A stretch of 64,000 bases of DNA from JAYRZB01 sp041916675 (GTDB lineage Bacteria > Pseudomonadota > Alphaproteobacteria > Rhizobiales > Devosiaceae). The DNA lies in contig JAYRZB010000003.1 in NCBI GenBank assembly GCA_041916675.1, positions 248,001-312,000 on the forward strand, read 5' to 3'. A program made the position numbers and the translations under genes. Within the stretch, counting starts at the first letter, position 1. Each line of letters starts with the position of its first letter. The notes under the pieces are model-generated. The model did not search any database, was not told the DNA's origin, and worked only from the letters and a program-made list of their open reading frames with translations. Shown piece after piece: positions 56,300 through 64,000 of the stretch.

Positions 56300-57793
56300 T
56301 TACCGCCCACGCTTCAGGCTGCCGAGAATGCCGCGCACCAGCGCGCTGCCCAATCGGTTGGCCACGGTGCGGGCCAGCGAATTGATCGCCGCTTCGGTGG
56401 GGCTTTGCCGCGTCGAGCGGCGGGCGGGCGGATCATCTCGATAGCGGGTTCGCTCCGCCTTAGTCCGTTCATCCTCAATGCGCTGACGCTCTTCGTCTTC
56501 CTGCTTTTCCCTGGCGCGTTTGGTCAGAACCTCAAACGCTGATTCCCTGTCGACCGGCGCATCATAGAGGCCCGCAACCGGAGAGTTGGAAATCAGCGCC
56601 CGCCTTTCATCCGGTAGGATTGGCCCCAGCCTCGAGCTTGGCGGACGGATCAGCGTCCGCCCCACAATCGAGGGGATACCCTTTTCTTCGAGCACCGAAA
56701 CCAGCGCCTCGCCGGTCCCGAGCTCAGTGATCACCTCTTCGGTCGAGAACGCCGGGTTGGGCCGGAAGCTCTCGGCGGCGACACGAACGGCCTTCTGTTC
56801 ACGCGGTGTGTAGGCGCGCAGCGCGTGCTGCACGCGGTTGGACAGCTGGGCCAGCACGCTTTCGGGAATATCCATCGGGTTCTGCGTCACGAAGTAAACG
56901 CCCACACCTTTGGAACGCACCAGCTTGACCACCTGCTCAACCTTGTCGACCAGCGCCTTGGGGGCGCCATCGAACAGCAGGTGAGCTTCGTCAAAGAAGA
57001 ATACGAGCTTTGGCCTGTCTGGATCGCCGACTTCGGGCAGCGCTTCGAACAGCTCAGAAAGCAGCCAGAGCAGGAAGGTGGCGTAGAGCTGGGGCGAGCG
57101 CATCAGTTCATCGGCGGCCAGCACCGAAATATAGCCGCGCCCATCACGGTCCTTGCGCATCAGGTCGTTGATGTCGAGGGCACGCTCGCCAAAAAAGTGC
57201 TCGCCCCCCTGCTGTTCAAGCACCAGCAGCGCACGCTGCACCGCACCCACGGTGGCGGTCGCCACATTGCCATAGGTCGCCGAAATCTCGGACGACTTGC
57301 TCTCGACTTCAATCAGCAGCGCCCGCAGGTCCTTGAGATCGAGCAGTAACAGGCCTTCATCGTCGGCGTATTTGAAGGCAACGTTCAGCACACCTTCCTG
57401 GGTATCATTTAGACCAAGGATGCGCGCCAGCAGCAGGGGCCCCATTTCCGAAATCGTGGTCCGCACCGGATGGCCCTGGCGGCCGAACAGGTCCCAGAAG
57501 ATCACCGGGAAGACATCGAGCACATAGTCGTCAAAGCCAATATCGCTGGCGCGCTTGGTGAGGAAATCCTTGGCATCGCCCATGGCACCGATGCCCGATA
57601 GGTCGCCTTTCACGTCGGCGCAAAACACCGGCACCCCGGCGCGCGAAAACCCTTCGGCCATGATCTGCAGGGTCACCGTCTTGCCGGTGCCGGTAGCGCC
57701 GGTTACCAGGCCATGCCGGTTGCCGTACTTGAGGGCGAGGTATTCGGGTCGCGTGCTGGTTCCCAGGTAGAGTTTGTCGTCAACGAGCATCAT
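56300..57793 (-). CDS. HerA/YjgR-type ATPase (DUF853)
   Basis: This 497-residue FtsK/HerA-like ATPase has Walker A in LVTGATGTGKTVTLQIMAEG and Walker B in RPKLVFFFDEAHLLFDGAP. LGTSTRPEYLALKYGNRHG opens the protein, and YFVTQNPMDIPESVLAQLSN is the sensor segment. The last 60 residues are charged and probably coiled (RAREKQEDEERQRIEDERTK). The YjgR family is widespread but its role in DNA handling is unknown. Confidence 0.9.
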   Translation of the reverse strand: MMLVDDKLYLGTSTRPEYLALKYGNRHGLVTGATGTGKTVTLQIMAEGFSRAGVPVFCADVKGDLSGIGAMGDAKDFLTKRASDIGFDDYVLDVFPVIFWDLFGRQGHPVRTTISEMGPLLLARILGLNDTQEGVLNVAFKYADDEGLLLLDLKDLRALLIEVESKSSEISATYGNVATATVGAVQRALLVLEQQGGEHFFGERALDINDLMRKDRDGRGYISVLAADELMRSPQLYATFLLWLLSELFEALPEVGDPDRPKLVFFFDEAHLLFDGAPKALVDKVEQVVKLVRSKGVGVYFVTQNPMDIPESVLAQLSNRVQHALRAYTPREQKAVRVAAESFRPNPAFSTEEVITELGTGEALVSVLEEKGIPSIVGRTLIRPPSSRLGPILPDERRALISNSPVAGLYDAPVDRESAFEVLTKRAREKQEDEERQRIEDERTKAERTRYRDDPPARRSTRQSPTEAAINSLARTVANRLGSALVRGILGSLKRGR

Positions 57794-57944
57794 GACCCCG
57801 AGTGTTCTGGTGTGACCGCCACTTTATACCCACCCCGATTGCAGCACGCCAAGGAAAACTCCCTGCCAGATTCACCACACCTTTGCTGTCGGCTGGCAAT
57901 CTGCCGCCGCCGCCCGCATCATGGGCACCTCCGGAGGTTTTGCC

Positions 57945-59273
57945 ATGCGCCCATTCTCCCGCCGCACCCTGATAAAGGGTCTTTCCGCCTTCGGGGCCAC
58001 GGGCCTTGCCGCACCGGCGATTGCACAGACGCGCCCCGATGCCGTCAGCCTTGGCCTGCTGCCCAACAGCGCCGATGACCAGAGCCCTGCGTTCCAGGCA
58101 GCCGTCGATCTTTGCGCCTCGCTCGGCCAGCCGCTCTTTCTGCCAGCGGGGACCTATCTCGTCGCTAATATCCGCGTCCCATCTGGTCTGGTCCTGCAGG
58201 GCATTCCAGGCGGATCGATCCTAACGCTTGCCGCCACCGGCTCAATCCTGATCGCCGATGAGGTTCGCAGTGCCACGATCGAAGACCTCAAGTTTGATGG
58301 CCTGGCCGCGATATCCGAGAACGGCTTGATCGGCATCCGGTCGAGTACGCAGATACGGCTCAGCGGCATCGAAATGTCGGGGTCAACGACCAACCTCATC
58401 GGCATTGACGATTCCGAGACCGAAATTACCGGTTGCTCGCTCTTCGGGGCCGATGACAACGCCATCTTTGCCATGAACAGCCGTGGATTGCTGATCCGCG
58501 GCAACCGGATCTCTGGTTCGGGCAATGGCGGGATCCGCATCTGGCGCTCCGAAAGCGGCGAGGACGGCTCGATCATTTCGGACAACATCATCAAGTCCAC
58601 AGGCAGCATTGGCGGTGGCAACGGCCAGAATGGCAATGGCATCAACGTCTTCCGCGCCGACTCGGTCATCATCGCCAACAACCACATCAGCGAATCGAGC
58701 TTCTCTGCTGTGCGGCTGAACGCCACCAATAACAGCCACATCACCGGCAACGCTTGCATCGGCTCCGGCGAGTGCGCCATCTTCTCAGAGTTCGGCTTCT
58801 CCGGCTCGATCATCGCCAACAACACCATTGATGGCGCCGCCACCGGCATTTCGATGACCAATTTCAACGAGGGCGGTCGCCTGGCTGTCTGCACCGGCAA
58901 CATCGTGCGCAACATCACCCCAACGTCACTGGTCAACCCCGATACCAGTCCGGTCGGCATCTTTGCCGAGGCAGACACGGCAGTCACCGGCAATGTCGTC
59001 GAGGCCGTTCCGGGGATCGGAATCGGTGCCGGCTATGGCCCCTATCTGCGCAATGTGCTGGTTTCGGATAACGTCGTGCGCGATGTCGAAGCCGGCATTG
59101 TGGTCAGTGTCGCGCCGGACGCCGGCAGCGCCCGGATTGCGGGAAACCTGATTGCCGACGCCCGACGCTACACCATTGCCGGCGCGGCATGGGACGACGT
59201 GCTGTCGGCCGATCTTGTTGCAGACGCGGCCAAATACCCGCAACTCAGCATCGAGAGCAATACGATCAGCTGA
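57945..59273 (+). CDS. TIGR03808 family Tat-exported repetitive protein
   Basis: This 442-residue protein starts at the ATG at 57945, which has GGAGG upstream. A twin-arginine signal opens it (FSRRTLIKGLSAFGATGLAA). The rest forms right-handed beta-helix repeats with many N/G/S stretches: SATIEDLKFDGLAAISENGL, LLIRGNRISGSGNGGIRIWR, SVIIANNHISESSFSAVRL. TIGR03808 proteins are typical of Rhizobiales; the function is unknown. It converges with the asparaginase gene with an 8-bp overlap. Confidence 0.9.
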   Translation: MRPFSRRTLIKGLSAFGATGLAAPAIAQTRPDAVSLGLLPNSADDQSPAFQAAVDLCASLGQPLFLPAGTYLVANIRVPSGLVLQGIPGGSILTLAATGSILIADEVRSATIEDLKFDGLAAISENGLIGIRSSTQIRLSGIEMSGSTTNLIGIDDSETEITGCSLFGADDNAIFAMNSRGLLIRGNRISGSGNGGIRIWRSESGEDGSIISDNIIKSTGSIGGGNGQNGNGINVFRADSVIIANNHISESSFSAVRLNATNNSHITGNACIGSGECAIFSEFGFSGSIIANNTIDGAATGISMTNFNEGGRLAVCTGNIVRNITPTSLVNPDTSPVGIFAEADTAVTGNVVEAVPGIGIGAGYGPYLRNVLVSDNVVRDVEAGIVVSVAPDAGSARIAGNLIADARRYTIAGAAWDDVLSADLVADAAKYPQLSIESNTIS

Positions 59274-60285
59274 GCGCCGCCCGAACCACCGGCGTTGCGG
59301 CCAGATTGGCAACCAGCGTTCCGCGAACGTTGCGGATGGGCTGCGTCGCGAAGCCCTCAAGCGCCTGCCTCTGCATGTCGTTGCCACCGGCAATTGAAAG
59401 CAGCAGGCCCGCCGCCATGGCATAGGATGCCTGCATGCTGCCATCATCGCACTTGAGCGCGTAGCCCCAACCCTTGTCGCGGATGGCGCCGCAGGCCACG
59501 CCTTCAGCACCACATTTGTGCATCACGCGCCCGCCGAATGCCTGCATGACGACCGTATCGATGTGCCCTGTTCCCGCCACGAGGTGCGGGTGGCTTGTCG
59601 CCGCGTCGAAAATCCGGCGCGAGGCCGTCGCGATCTCCTGCGGTAAACCTTCACCCGTTGCCATGCGCGCGAAGCCTTGCGCAAAGCTGCTCAGCGGCGC
59701 TGCCCAGGTCGGGATTGAGCAACCGTCCGTCCCGCAGCGATCTTCGGTCAGCTCGTGCCCGATCACCGACTCCACGGCGCGGCGCACCGCCTTCTGCACC
59801 GGATGGTCGCGATCGACATAGTGCTCATGCGGCACGCCAAGCGCCTTGGCCACCGACAGCATGCCCGAATGCTTGCCCGAGCAATTGTTGTGCAGCGCGC
59901 TCGGCGCCAGACCTTTTTCCTGCAATGCATGGCGTGCCGCCGCATTGGTTGGCGCATGGGCACCGCACTCCAGAGCGTTCACATCAAGCCCAATGCGATC
60001 GAGGAACTGGGTGACCCCGGCCACATGATCTTCTTCGCCGTGATGCGAGGCGCAGGCAAGTGCCAGCTCTTCGTCTGTCAGCCCCAGTTGATCGATGGCA
60101 TGCGACGATACCATGGCGAGCGCCTGCATGGACTTGATTGCCGAACGCGGGAAGATGGGCCGTGCAATGTCGCCCGCCGATGCAACAATGCGTCCGGCGG
60201 CATCCATAACCACGAACGCGCCGCGGTGACGGTTCTCGACCCAGTTTCCACGAGTGACTTCTGCGAGTACGGGGTTAGCTTGCAT
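59266..60285 (-). CDS. L-asparaginase II family protein (Rhizobium type)
   Basis: This 339-residue protein matches the Asparaginase_II family: LAEVTRGNWVENRHRGAFVV, PIFPRSAIKSMQALAMVSS, CASHHGEEDHVAGVTQFL, LHNNCSGKHSGMLSVAKAL and GCSIPTWAAPLSSFAQGFAR. These enzymes hydrolyse L-asparagine and are unrelated to the E. coli type. The ATG at 60285 starts at MQANPVLAEV, as in relatives. It is monocistronic. Confidence 0.9.
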   Translation of the reverse strand: MQANPVLAEVTRGNWVENRHRGAFVVMDAAGRIVASAGDIARPIFPRSAIKSMQALAMVSSHAIDQLGLTDEELALACASHHGEEDHVAGVTQFLDRIGLDVNALECGAHAPTNAAARHALQEKGLAPSALHNNCSGKHSGMLSVAKALGVPHEHYVDRDHPVQKAVRRAVESVIGHELTEDRCGTDGCSIPTWAAPLSSFAQGFARMATGEGLPQEIATASRRIFDAATSHPHLVAGTGHIDTVVMQAFGGRVMHKCGAEGVACGAIRDKGWGYALKCDDGSMQASYAMAAGLLLSIAGGNDMQRQALEGFATQPIRNVRGTLVANLAATPVVRAALS

Positions 60286-60390
60286 CAAAAAAATCCGGCC
60301 TGTGATGCCCTTGAGGGACAACAGCAGGCCGGTAAAGTCAACACTCTGGAGGCAGGAAGAGGTGCCCTGATGCAGCAGGGCAGACAGAAT

Positions 60391-60732
60391 TCAGATGTCC
60401 CAGTCGTCGCCGGAAATGGTCAGGAACTTGGAATTGACCCAGCCCTTCTTGTTGCCGCGCTCGACGAGGCACCAGTCGGCGCCGTAGTCAGCTTCGATGC
60501 AACGGTCGACCCAGACGGCAACGTCGGGAGCAAGGCTGCCAACCTTCTTGGAGTAAGAGGCGGGCCATTTGCGCATGTTCAGGCGGTCCCAGTCTGCAAC
60601 GCCGGTCACGGTGGCGTGGGCGTCGACGGTGTAACCAGCGGCCATGGCGGGCTGAACGGCAAAGGCGGCAGCACCGGCGATAACGAGGCCGGCAAGTGCG
60701 GCGACCAGCAGCTGTTCGTGTTTCTTTTTCAT
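60391..60732 (-). CDS. Secreted SH3-domain protein
   Basis: This 113-residue protein begins MKKKHEQLLVAALAGLVIAG, a signal peptide with cleavage after PAMA. One bacterial SH3 domain follows (TVTGVADWDRLNMRKWPASY, VWVDRCIEADYGADWCLVER, GNKKGWVNSKFLTIS). Two Cys may form a disulfide. Such proteins often bind the wall or act extracytoplasmically. GGGGAAC precedes the ATG at 60732. Confidence 0.85.
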   Translation of the reverse strand: MKKKHEQLLVAALAGLVIAGAAAFAVQPAMAAGYTVDAHATVTGVADWDRLNMRKWPASYSKKVGSLAPDVAVWVDRCIEADYGADWCLVERGNKKGWVNSKFLTISGDDWDI

Positions 60733-60850
60733 GATCGTGTTCCCCGGTGGGTGTTTCGTTTCGATGATCCGAAAATGCATCAGCGGGCTTGAACCCACCC
60801 TGAGAACAGCGTTCAGAATGCGTTCAGCGAGAAACCGTCCTCTCCGCAAC

Positions 60851-60882
60851 GAACAACCGCCCGGTATTGTCCGGGCGGTTTG
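60851..60882 (-). terminator. Terminator of the RidA-SDR operon
   Basis: Stem AACCGCCCGG/CCGGGCGGTT with a 6-nt loop, 25 bp after the SDR stop; on the minus strand it is followed by GTTCGTT. The T-tract is weak. Confidence 0.6.
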
Positions 60883-60905
60883 GGAACAATCGCCATAGCT
60901 TTGCC

Positions 60906-61685
60906 CTAGAAATCCGCAGACTGGGTGAAGGTGCGTGGCAACTCCACCAGACCAGCGCTCAAGCCGCAATCAACCGGCAGCACTACGCCGGTAATGGCGT
61001 CAGCAAGCGGGCTGGCCAGAAAGCGTACGGCATTGGCAATATCTTCGGGCTGTGCAACTCTTTGCAGCGGATACCAACGTTTCGCCTCGGAGAATACATT
61101 GGGATTGGCGGCCGCCCGTGCCTTCCAGGCGCCAGTCTGCACGGTACCGGGAGCCACCGCATTGGAGCGGACGCCGAACTTGCCATATTCGACGGCAACG
61201 AACTTGGTGAAGTGGATCATGCCCGCCTTTGCAGCGCTATAGGCAGGATGTCCATAAACGCCGAGCCCATTGACCGACGCAATGTTCACCACCGCGCCGC
61301 GATTGGCTTTCAACTCGCCCTCGAATGCCTTGAAACACAGCATCGGCGCGTCAAGATTGAGGGCTGTGTCCCGCCGCCAGTTCTCAAGCGAAACCTGCTT
61401 CACACTCGGCTCGATACAACCGCCAGCATTGTTAACGAGTACCGAAACAGGCCCGAGCGCCATGGCAGCTCTGGCCATTTGCTCGACCGACGCCGGGTCG
61501 GTCACGTCAGCCACGGCAGTTTCGATCACCCGCCCAGGTCCGGCCAGCACTTTGGCGGTCACCGCAAGGGCTTCAGCGCTGATATCGGCAACAAAGACTG
61601 CGTGCCCTGCGTCAAGCAATGCTGAAGCTATCGCCCGGCCAATATCGCCGCCTGCTCCCGTCACTACGGCAACTGTCTGGCTCAT
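60906..61685 (-). CDS. SDR family oxidoreductase
   Basis: This 259-residue classical SDR has the cofactor motif AVVTGAGGDIGRAIASALLD, VLVNNAGGCIEP, the Ser region VVNIASVNGLGVYGHP with YSAAKAGMIHFTKFVAVEYG, and PLADAITGVVLPVDCGLSAG at the end. It follows the RidA gene by 9 bp. The substrate is unknown; the neighbours suggest an amino-acid- or amide-related pathway. Confidence 0.9.
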   Translation of the reverse strand: MSQTVAVVTGAGGDIGRAIASALLDAGHAVFVADISAEALAVTAKVLAGPGRVIETAVADVTDPASVEQMARAAMALGPVSVLVNNAGGCIEPSVKQVSLENWRRDTALNLDAPMLCFKAFEGELKANRGAVVNIASVNGLGVYGHPAYSAAKAGMIHFTKFVAVEYGKFGVRSNAVAPGTVQTGAWKARAAANPNVFSEAKRWYPLQRVAQPEDIANAVRFLASPLADAITGVVLPVDCGLSAGLVELPRTFTQSADF

Positions 61686-61694
61686 CGGTTTCCC

Positions 61695-62081
61695 CTAGTC
61701 CGGCTTCTTATAGGCAACGCACTCAATCTCGATCTTGCAGTCGACCATCATATGCGACTGAACGGCCGCCCGCGCCGGTGGATGGGCACCAAAGTAGCTT
61801 TTGTAGACGGCATTGAAAGACCAGAAATCGCGCGGGTCATCGAGCCAAACACCGCAGCGCACAACATGCTCCAGCCCGTATCCGGCTTCCTCGAGAATAG
61901 CGATCACGTTCTTGATTGTCAGATGCGTTTCTTCAACGATAGAGCCATGGATGACCTCGCCATCCTTCATGGCTACCTGGCCAGAAACATAAAGCCATCC
62001 ATCCGCTTCAACTGCGCGCGCGAATGGCAAACTCTGCCCTCCCGCACCGGCCTTCTCGGCACCGTAGCGTTTGATTGACAT
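61695..62081 (-). CDS. RidA family protein (Rid/YjgF)
   Basis: This 128-residue protein resembles reactive-imine deaminase: LPFARAVEADGWLYVSGQVA, HLTIKNVIAILEEAGYGLEH, VRCGVWLDDPRDFWSFNAVY and PPARAAVQSHMMVDCKIEIE. The Arg of PPARAAVQ is the conserved substrate-binding residue. It heads a two-gene operon with the SDR and is divergent from the M81 gene. Confidence 0.9.
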   Translation of the reverse strand: MSIKRYGAEKAGAGGQSLPFARAVEADGWLYVSGQVAMKDGEVIHGSIVEETHLTIKNVIAILEEAGYGLEHVVRCGVWLDDPRDFWSFNAVYKSYFGAHPPARAAVQSHMMVDCKIEIECVAYKKPD

Positions 62082-62130
62082 GGCGTCTTTGGCTCCATTT
62101 TTTGTAAGTGACTTTCGTTTATGGATGACA

Positions 62131-62144
62131 TATCTCCAGAGATA
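62131..62144. promoter_or_regulatory. Inverted repeat TATCTC-N2-GAGATA
   Basis: A perfect 6-bp inverted repeat in the 150-bp gap between divergent RidA and M81 genes. Together with GTAA-N5-TTAC at 62178-62190 it is a candidate operator for the RpiR-type regulator encoded downstream. Confidence 0.45.
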
Positions 62145-62177
62145 GGTCCGCTTTTCCAGAAAAAAGCACTGATCGGT

Positions 62178-62190
62178 GTAAATTAATTAC
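62178..62190. promoter_or_regulatory. Inverted repeat GTAA-N5-TTAC
   Basis: GTAA ATTAA TTAC, an AT-rich quasi-palindrome 42 bp before the M81 gene. RpiR-type regulators bind AT-rich palindromes of this kind. Confidence 0.4.
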
Positions 62191-62231
62191 GCACTGACCG
62201 TGAGTGCCCAGCTTACGAAAGACTGACGCCC

Positions 62232-63698
62232 GTGCGCGTTTTTACCGCTGCCCTCGCCACCGAAACAAACACCTTTTCCCCGATCTCGGTAGACCGGCGC
62301 GCTTTTGAGGCCTCGCTCTACGCCCCGCCTGGCCAACACCCGTCGACGCCGACACTATGCACGGCACCCATCACCGTTGGTCGTCGGGTTTGCGCTGAAC
62401 TTGGCTGGACATTGATTGAAGGCACTGCGGCCTGGGCCGACCCTGCAGGACTGCTGAACCGCCAGGCATTTGAGAGCCTGCGCGACGAGATACTGGACCA
62501 GCTGCGCGCCGCCATGCCGGTGGATGCCGTCGTGCTGGGACTTCACGGCGCGATGGTCGCCAATGGCTATGACGACTGCGAAGGCGACTTACTGGCGGAG
62601 GTGCGCGATATTGTTGGTCCGTCGGTCCTGGTTTGCGCCAGCCTCGATCCACACAGCCACTTGACCGCAAAACGCGTTGAGGCAACGAACTTTTTTGTCG
62701 CCTTCAAGGAATTTCCCCACACTGATTTCGTCGACCGCGCCGAGGACTTGTGGCGCATCGCTGTTGATACGTTGCGCGGCAATGTCAAACCGGTGATGTC
62801 GACCTTTGACTGCCAGATGATCGATGTGTTCCCCACCTCGCGCGACCCAATGCGATCCTTTGTTGACCGCCTGTATGCGCTTGAGAAATCTGAACCGAAC
62901 ATCCTCTCCATTTCCATCATCCATGGCTTTATGGCTGCAGATGTCCCTGAAATGGGGACCAAGGTCATCGTGGTATCCGACGGAAAACCTGCCGCGGGCG
63001 CGGCTCTGGCCCAGAGGTTGGGCCATGACCTCTATTCGCTACGCGGCCAGTTCATGGTCCGGCAGCTTGATGAGAAAGAGGCGGTTGCAAAAGCACTGTC
63101 GGCGAGCAAGGGCCCGGTAGTTATTGCCGACGTCTGGGACAATCCGGGGGGTGGAACGGCTGGCGATGCCACAGTCCTCCTCGCCGAACTGATTGCACGA
63201 GGCGTCAGGAATGTCGCCGTCGGTACAATCTGGGACCCCATCGCGGTCCAGATCTGCTTTGCCGCCGGCGAGGGAGCAGAAATCCCTCTGAGATTTGGGG
63301 CCAAGTCCGCGCCAAACACGGGCGCGCCTATCGATCAACATGTGCGGGTGGTGCGCCTTGTGCCCAATGCCCAGCAACGGTTCGGCGCCTCGTTCGCGCC
63401 CATTGGCGATGCAGCGCTGATCTGTTTTGGCGAGTTTGAGGTTATCCTGAATTCGACCCGCGCGCAGAGCTTTGACTATTCACTTTTTGAAGTCATGGGG
63501 ATCAATCCCCGCGGCAAAGCCGTGCTTCTGATCAAGTCGACCAATCACTTCTACGACTCATTTCAAAAGATTGCGTCGGAGATCATCTATTGCTCAGCCG
63601 GCAAGCCCTACCCGAACACACCGGCAACCACGCCCTATCGAAAAGCGCGGCGGACCATCTGGCCCATGGTCAAAGACCCGCTCGGCTTGGACGTCTAG
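62232..63698 (+). CDS. M81 family metallopeptidase (MlrC-like), copy 2
   Basis: This 488-residue protein is a paralog of the product of 34393-35823. It has AALATETNTFSPISVDRR, VLGLHGAMVANGYDDCEGDL, CASLDPHSHLTAKRVE and DVWDNPGGGTAGDATVLLAE. Two expected zinc ligands, in HGAM and D-H-H-like segments, are preserved. It is divergent from RidA and its stop overlaps the convergent RpiR gene. A GTG at 62232 is the likely start. Confidence 0.88.
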   Translation: MRVFTAALATETNTFSPISVDRRAFEASLYAPPGQHPSTPTLCTAPITVGRRVCAELGWTLIEGTAAWADPAGLLNRQAFESLRDEILDQLRAAMPVDAVVLGLHGAMVANGYDDCEGDLLAEVRDIVGPSVLVCASLDPHSHLTAKRVEATNFFVAFKEFPHTDFVDRAEDLWRIAVDTLRGNVKPVMSTFDCQMIDVFPTSRDPMRSFVDRLYALEKSEPNILSISIIHGFMAADVPEMGTKVIVVSDGKPAAGAALAQRLGHDLYSLRGQFMVRQLDEKEAVAKALSASKGPVVIADVWDNPGGGTAGDATVLLAELIARGVRNVAVGTIWDPIAVQICFAAGEGAEIPLRFGAKSAPNTGAPIDQHVRVVRLVPNAQQRFGASFAPIGDAALICFGEFEVILNSTRAQSFDYSLFEVMGINPRGKAVLLIKSTNHFYDSFQKIASEIIYCSAGKPYPNTPATTPYRKARRTIWPMVKDPLGLDV

Positions 63699-64000
63699 TC
63701 ACCCAGCGCCTGGGAATCATCGCCATCACGGTTGACGATCAATTGGTGTTTGATGCGCCGCATGGCGGTGATAGCCGGGGCCTTCATGCGGGTTGCAACG
63801 GTCTGGGCCACCACATCGATCATGGCGATATAAGCATAGCGGGCCGACGACGGACGTAGGATGTCGGACTCTTCAGGCAGGTCGATGGCAAGAAGAACGT
63901 CCGCTTGCTCTGCCACAGGCGTTCCCGGCCGCGTCAGCACAATGCGCCCCACCCCGTACTCCCCGGCAATCGCCAGAGTCTTGGCGAGTGGCGCGTTGTT
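63695..64000 (-). CDS. MurR/RpiR family transcriptional regulator (C-terminal part)
   Basis: The window edge cuts this gene. The visible C-terminal 101 residues belong to the SIS sugar-binding domain: NNAPLAKTLAIAGEYGVGRI, VLTRPGTPVAEQADVLLAID and RYAYIAMIDVVAQTVATRM. The N-terminal HTH is missing from the window. It converges with the M81 gene by a 4-bp overlap and may control that gene. Confidence 0.8.
   Translation of the reverse strand, partial: NNAPLAKTLAIAGEYGVGRIVLTRPGTPVAEQADVLLAIDLPEESDILRPSSARYAYIAMIDVVAQTVATRMKAPAITAMRRIKHQLIVNRDGDDSQALGD

Noticed and set aside
1..64000. CRISPR arrays, rRNA genes, tRNA genes and riboswitches
   Set aside because: I looked for regularly spaced repeats, tRNA-like cloverleaf ends and known riboswitch cores and saw none. 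The tandem repeats at 9476-9539 have no spacers, so they are not CRISPR.

Overview
This 64-kb window looks like chromosomal DNA from a GC-rich alphaproteobacterium of the order Hyphomicrobiales (Rhizobiales). A Devosiaceae-like host is my best guess, but that is inference from gene content only. The pointers are a gene transfer agent (GTA) head-tail cluster, a MucR/Ros regulator, and the DUF1491, DUF2336, DUF6456, DUF5330-like and TIGR03808-type genes, an mrpABCDEFG antiporter operon with separate mrpA and mrpB, and FNR/FixK-type boxes. No rRNA, tRNA or CRISPR array was seen.

Layout. 1-8750 (minus strand): the head and early tail part of a GTA, from small terminase to the short tape measure. 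The rest of the tail lies beyond the left edge. Two families of dispersed palindromic repeats have invaded its gene boundaries. 8798-9557: a MazEF-type toxin-antitoxin pair directly upstream of the GTA, with four 16-bp tandem repeats at the antitoxin start. 9581-18509: housekeeping and envelope genes (DUF2147, a globin-coupled chemoreceptor with an FNR-type box, YcgN, a class A PBP, a DUF1214/DUF1254 pair), then small Pro/Trp-rich secreted proteins around an HTH regulator. 18417-21190: an AT-rich island with two tandem paralogous membrane-anchored proteins of unknown function, lying between two direct copies of a composite segment that carries the 3' ends of two convergent genes.

21191-33806 is a carbohydrate utilisation locus: a GntR regulator divergent from an enolase-superfamily enzyme, a CUT2 sugar ABC transporter and an L-rhamnose mutarotase; a LacI regulator; and a six-gene operon (Gfo/Idh oxidoreductase, TIM-barrel epimerase, DUF4432 aldose-epimerase-like protein, SDR, CaiB-type CoA-transferase, crotonase). 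A shared 19-bp motif in front of both lacI and the operon suggests common control. The sugar substrate cannot be read from sequence.

33807-45500: DoxX, an M81/MlrC peptidase, a lipoprotein divergent from DUF2336, a histidine kinase operon, an FNR-box-associated 42-residue membrane protein, SufE, a DnaA-domain-IV-only protein and MucR. 45631-51587: the mrp Na+/H+ antiporter operon. 51771-60732: oxidative stress and maintenance genes (msrB, oligopeptidase B, sodB, receiver protein, HerA-like ATPase, TIGR03808 protein, asparaginase, SH3 protein). 60906-64000: SDR and RidA divergent from a second M81/MlrC peptidase, followed by a truncated RpiR-type regulator.

The parts least explained by known biology are the duplicated-flank AT-rich island, the mazE tandem repeats at the GTA head, the repeats that form gene boundaries (and a ribosome-binding site) inside the GTA, the FNR-box small protein, and the mixed sugar/CoA operon.
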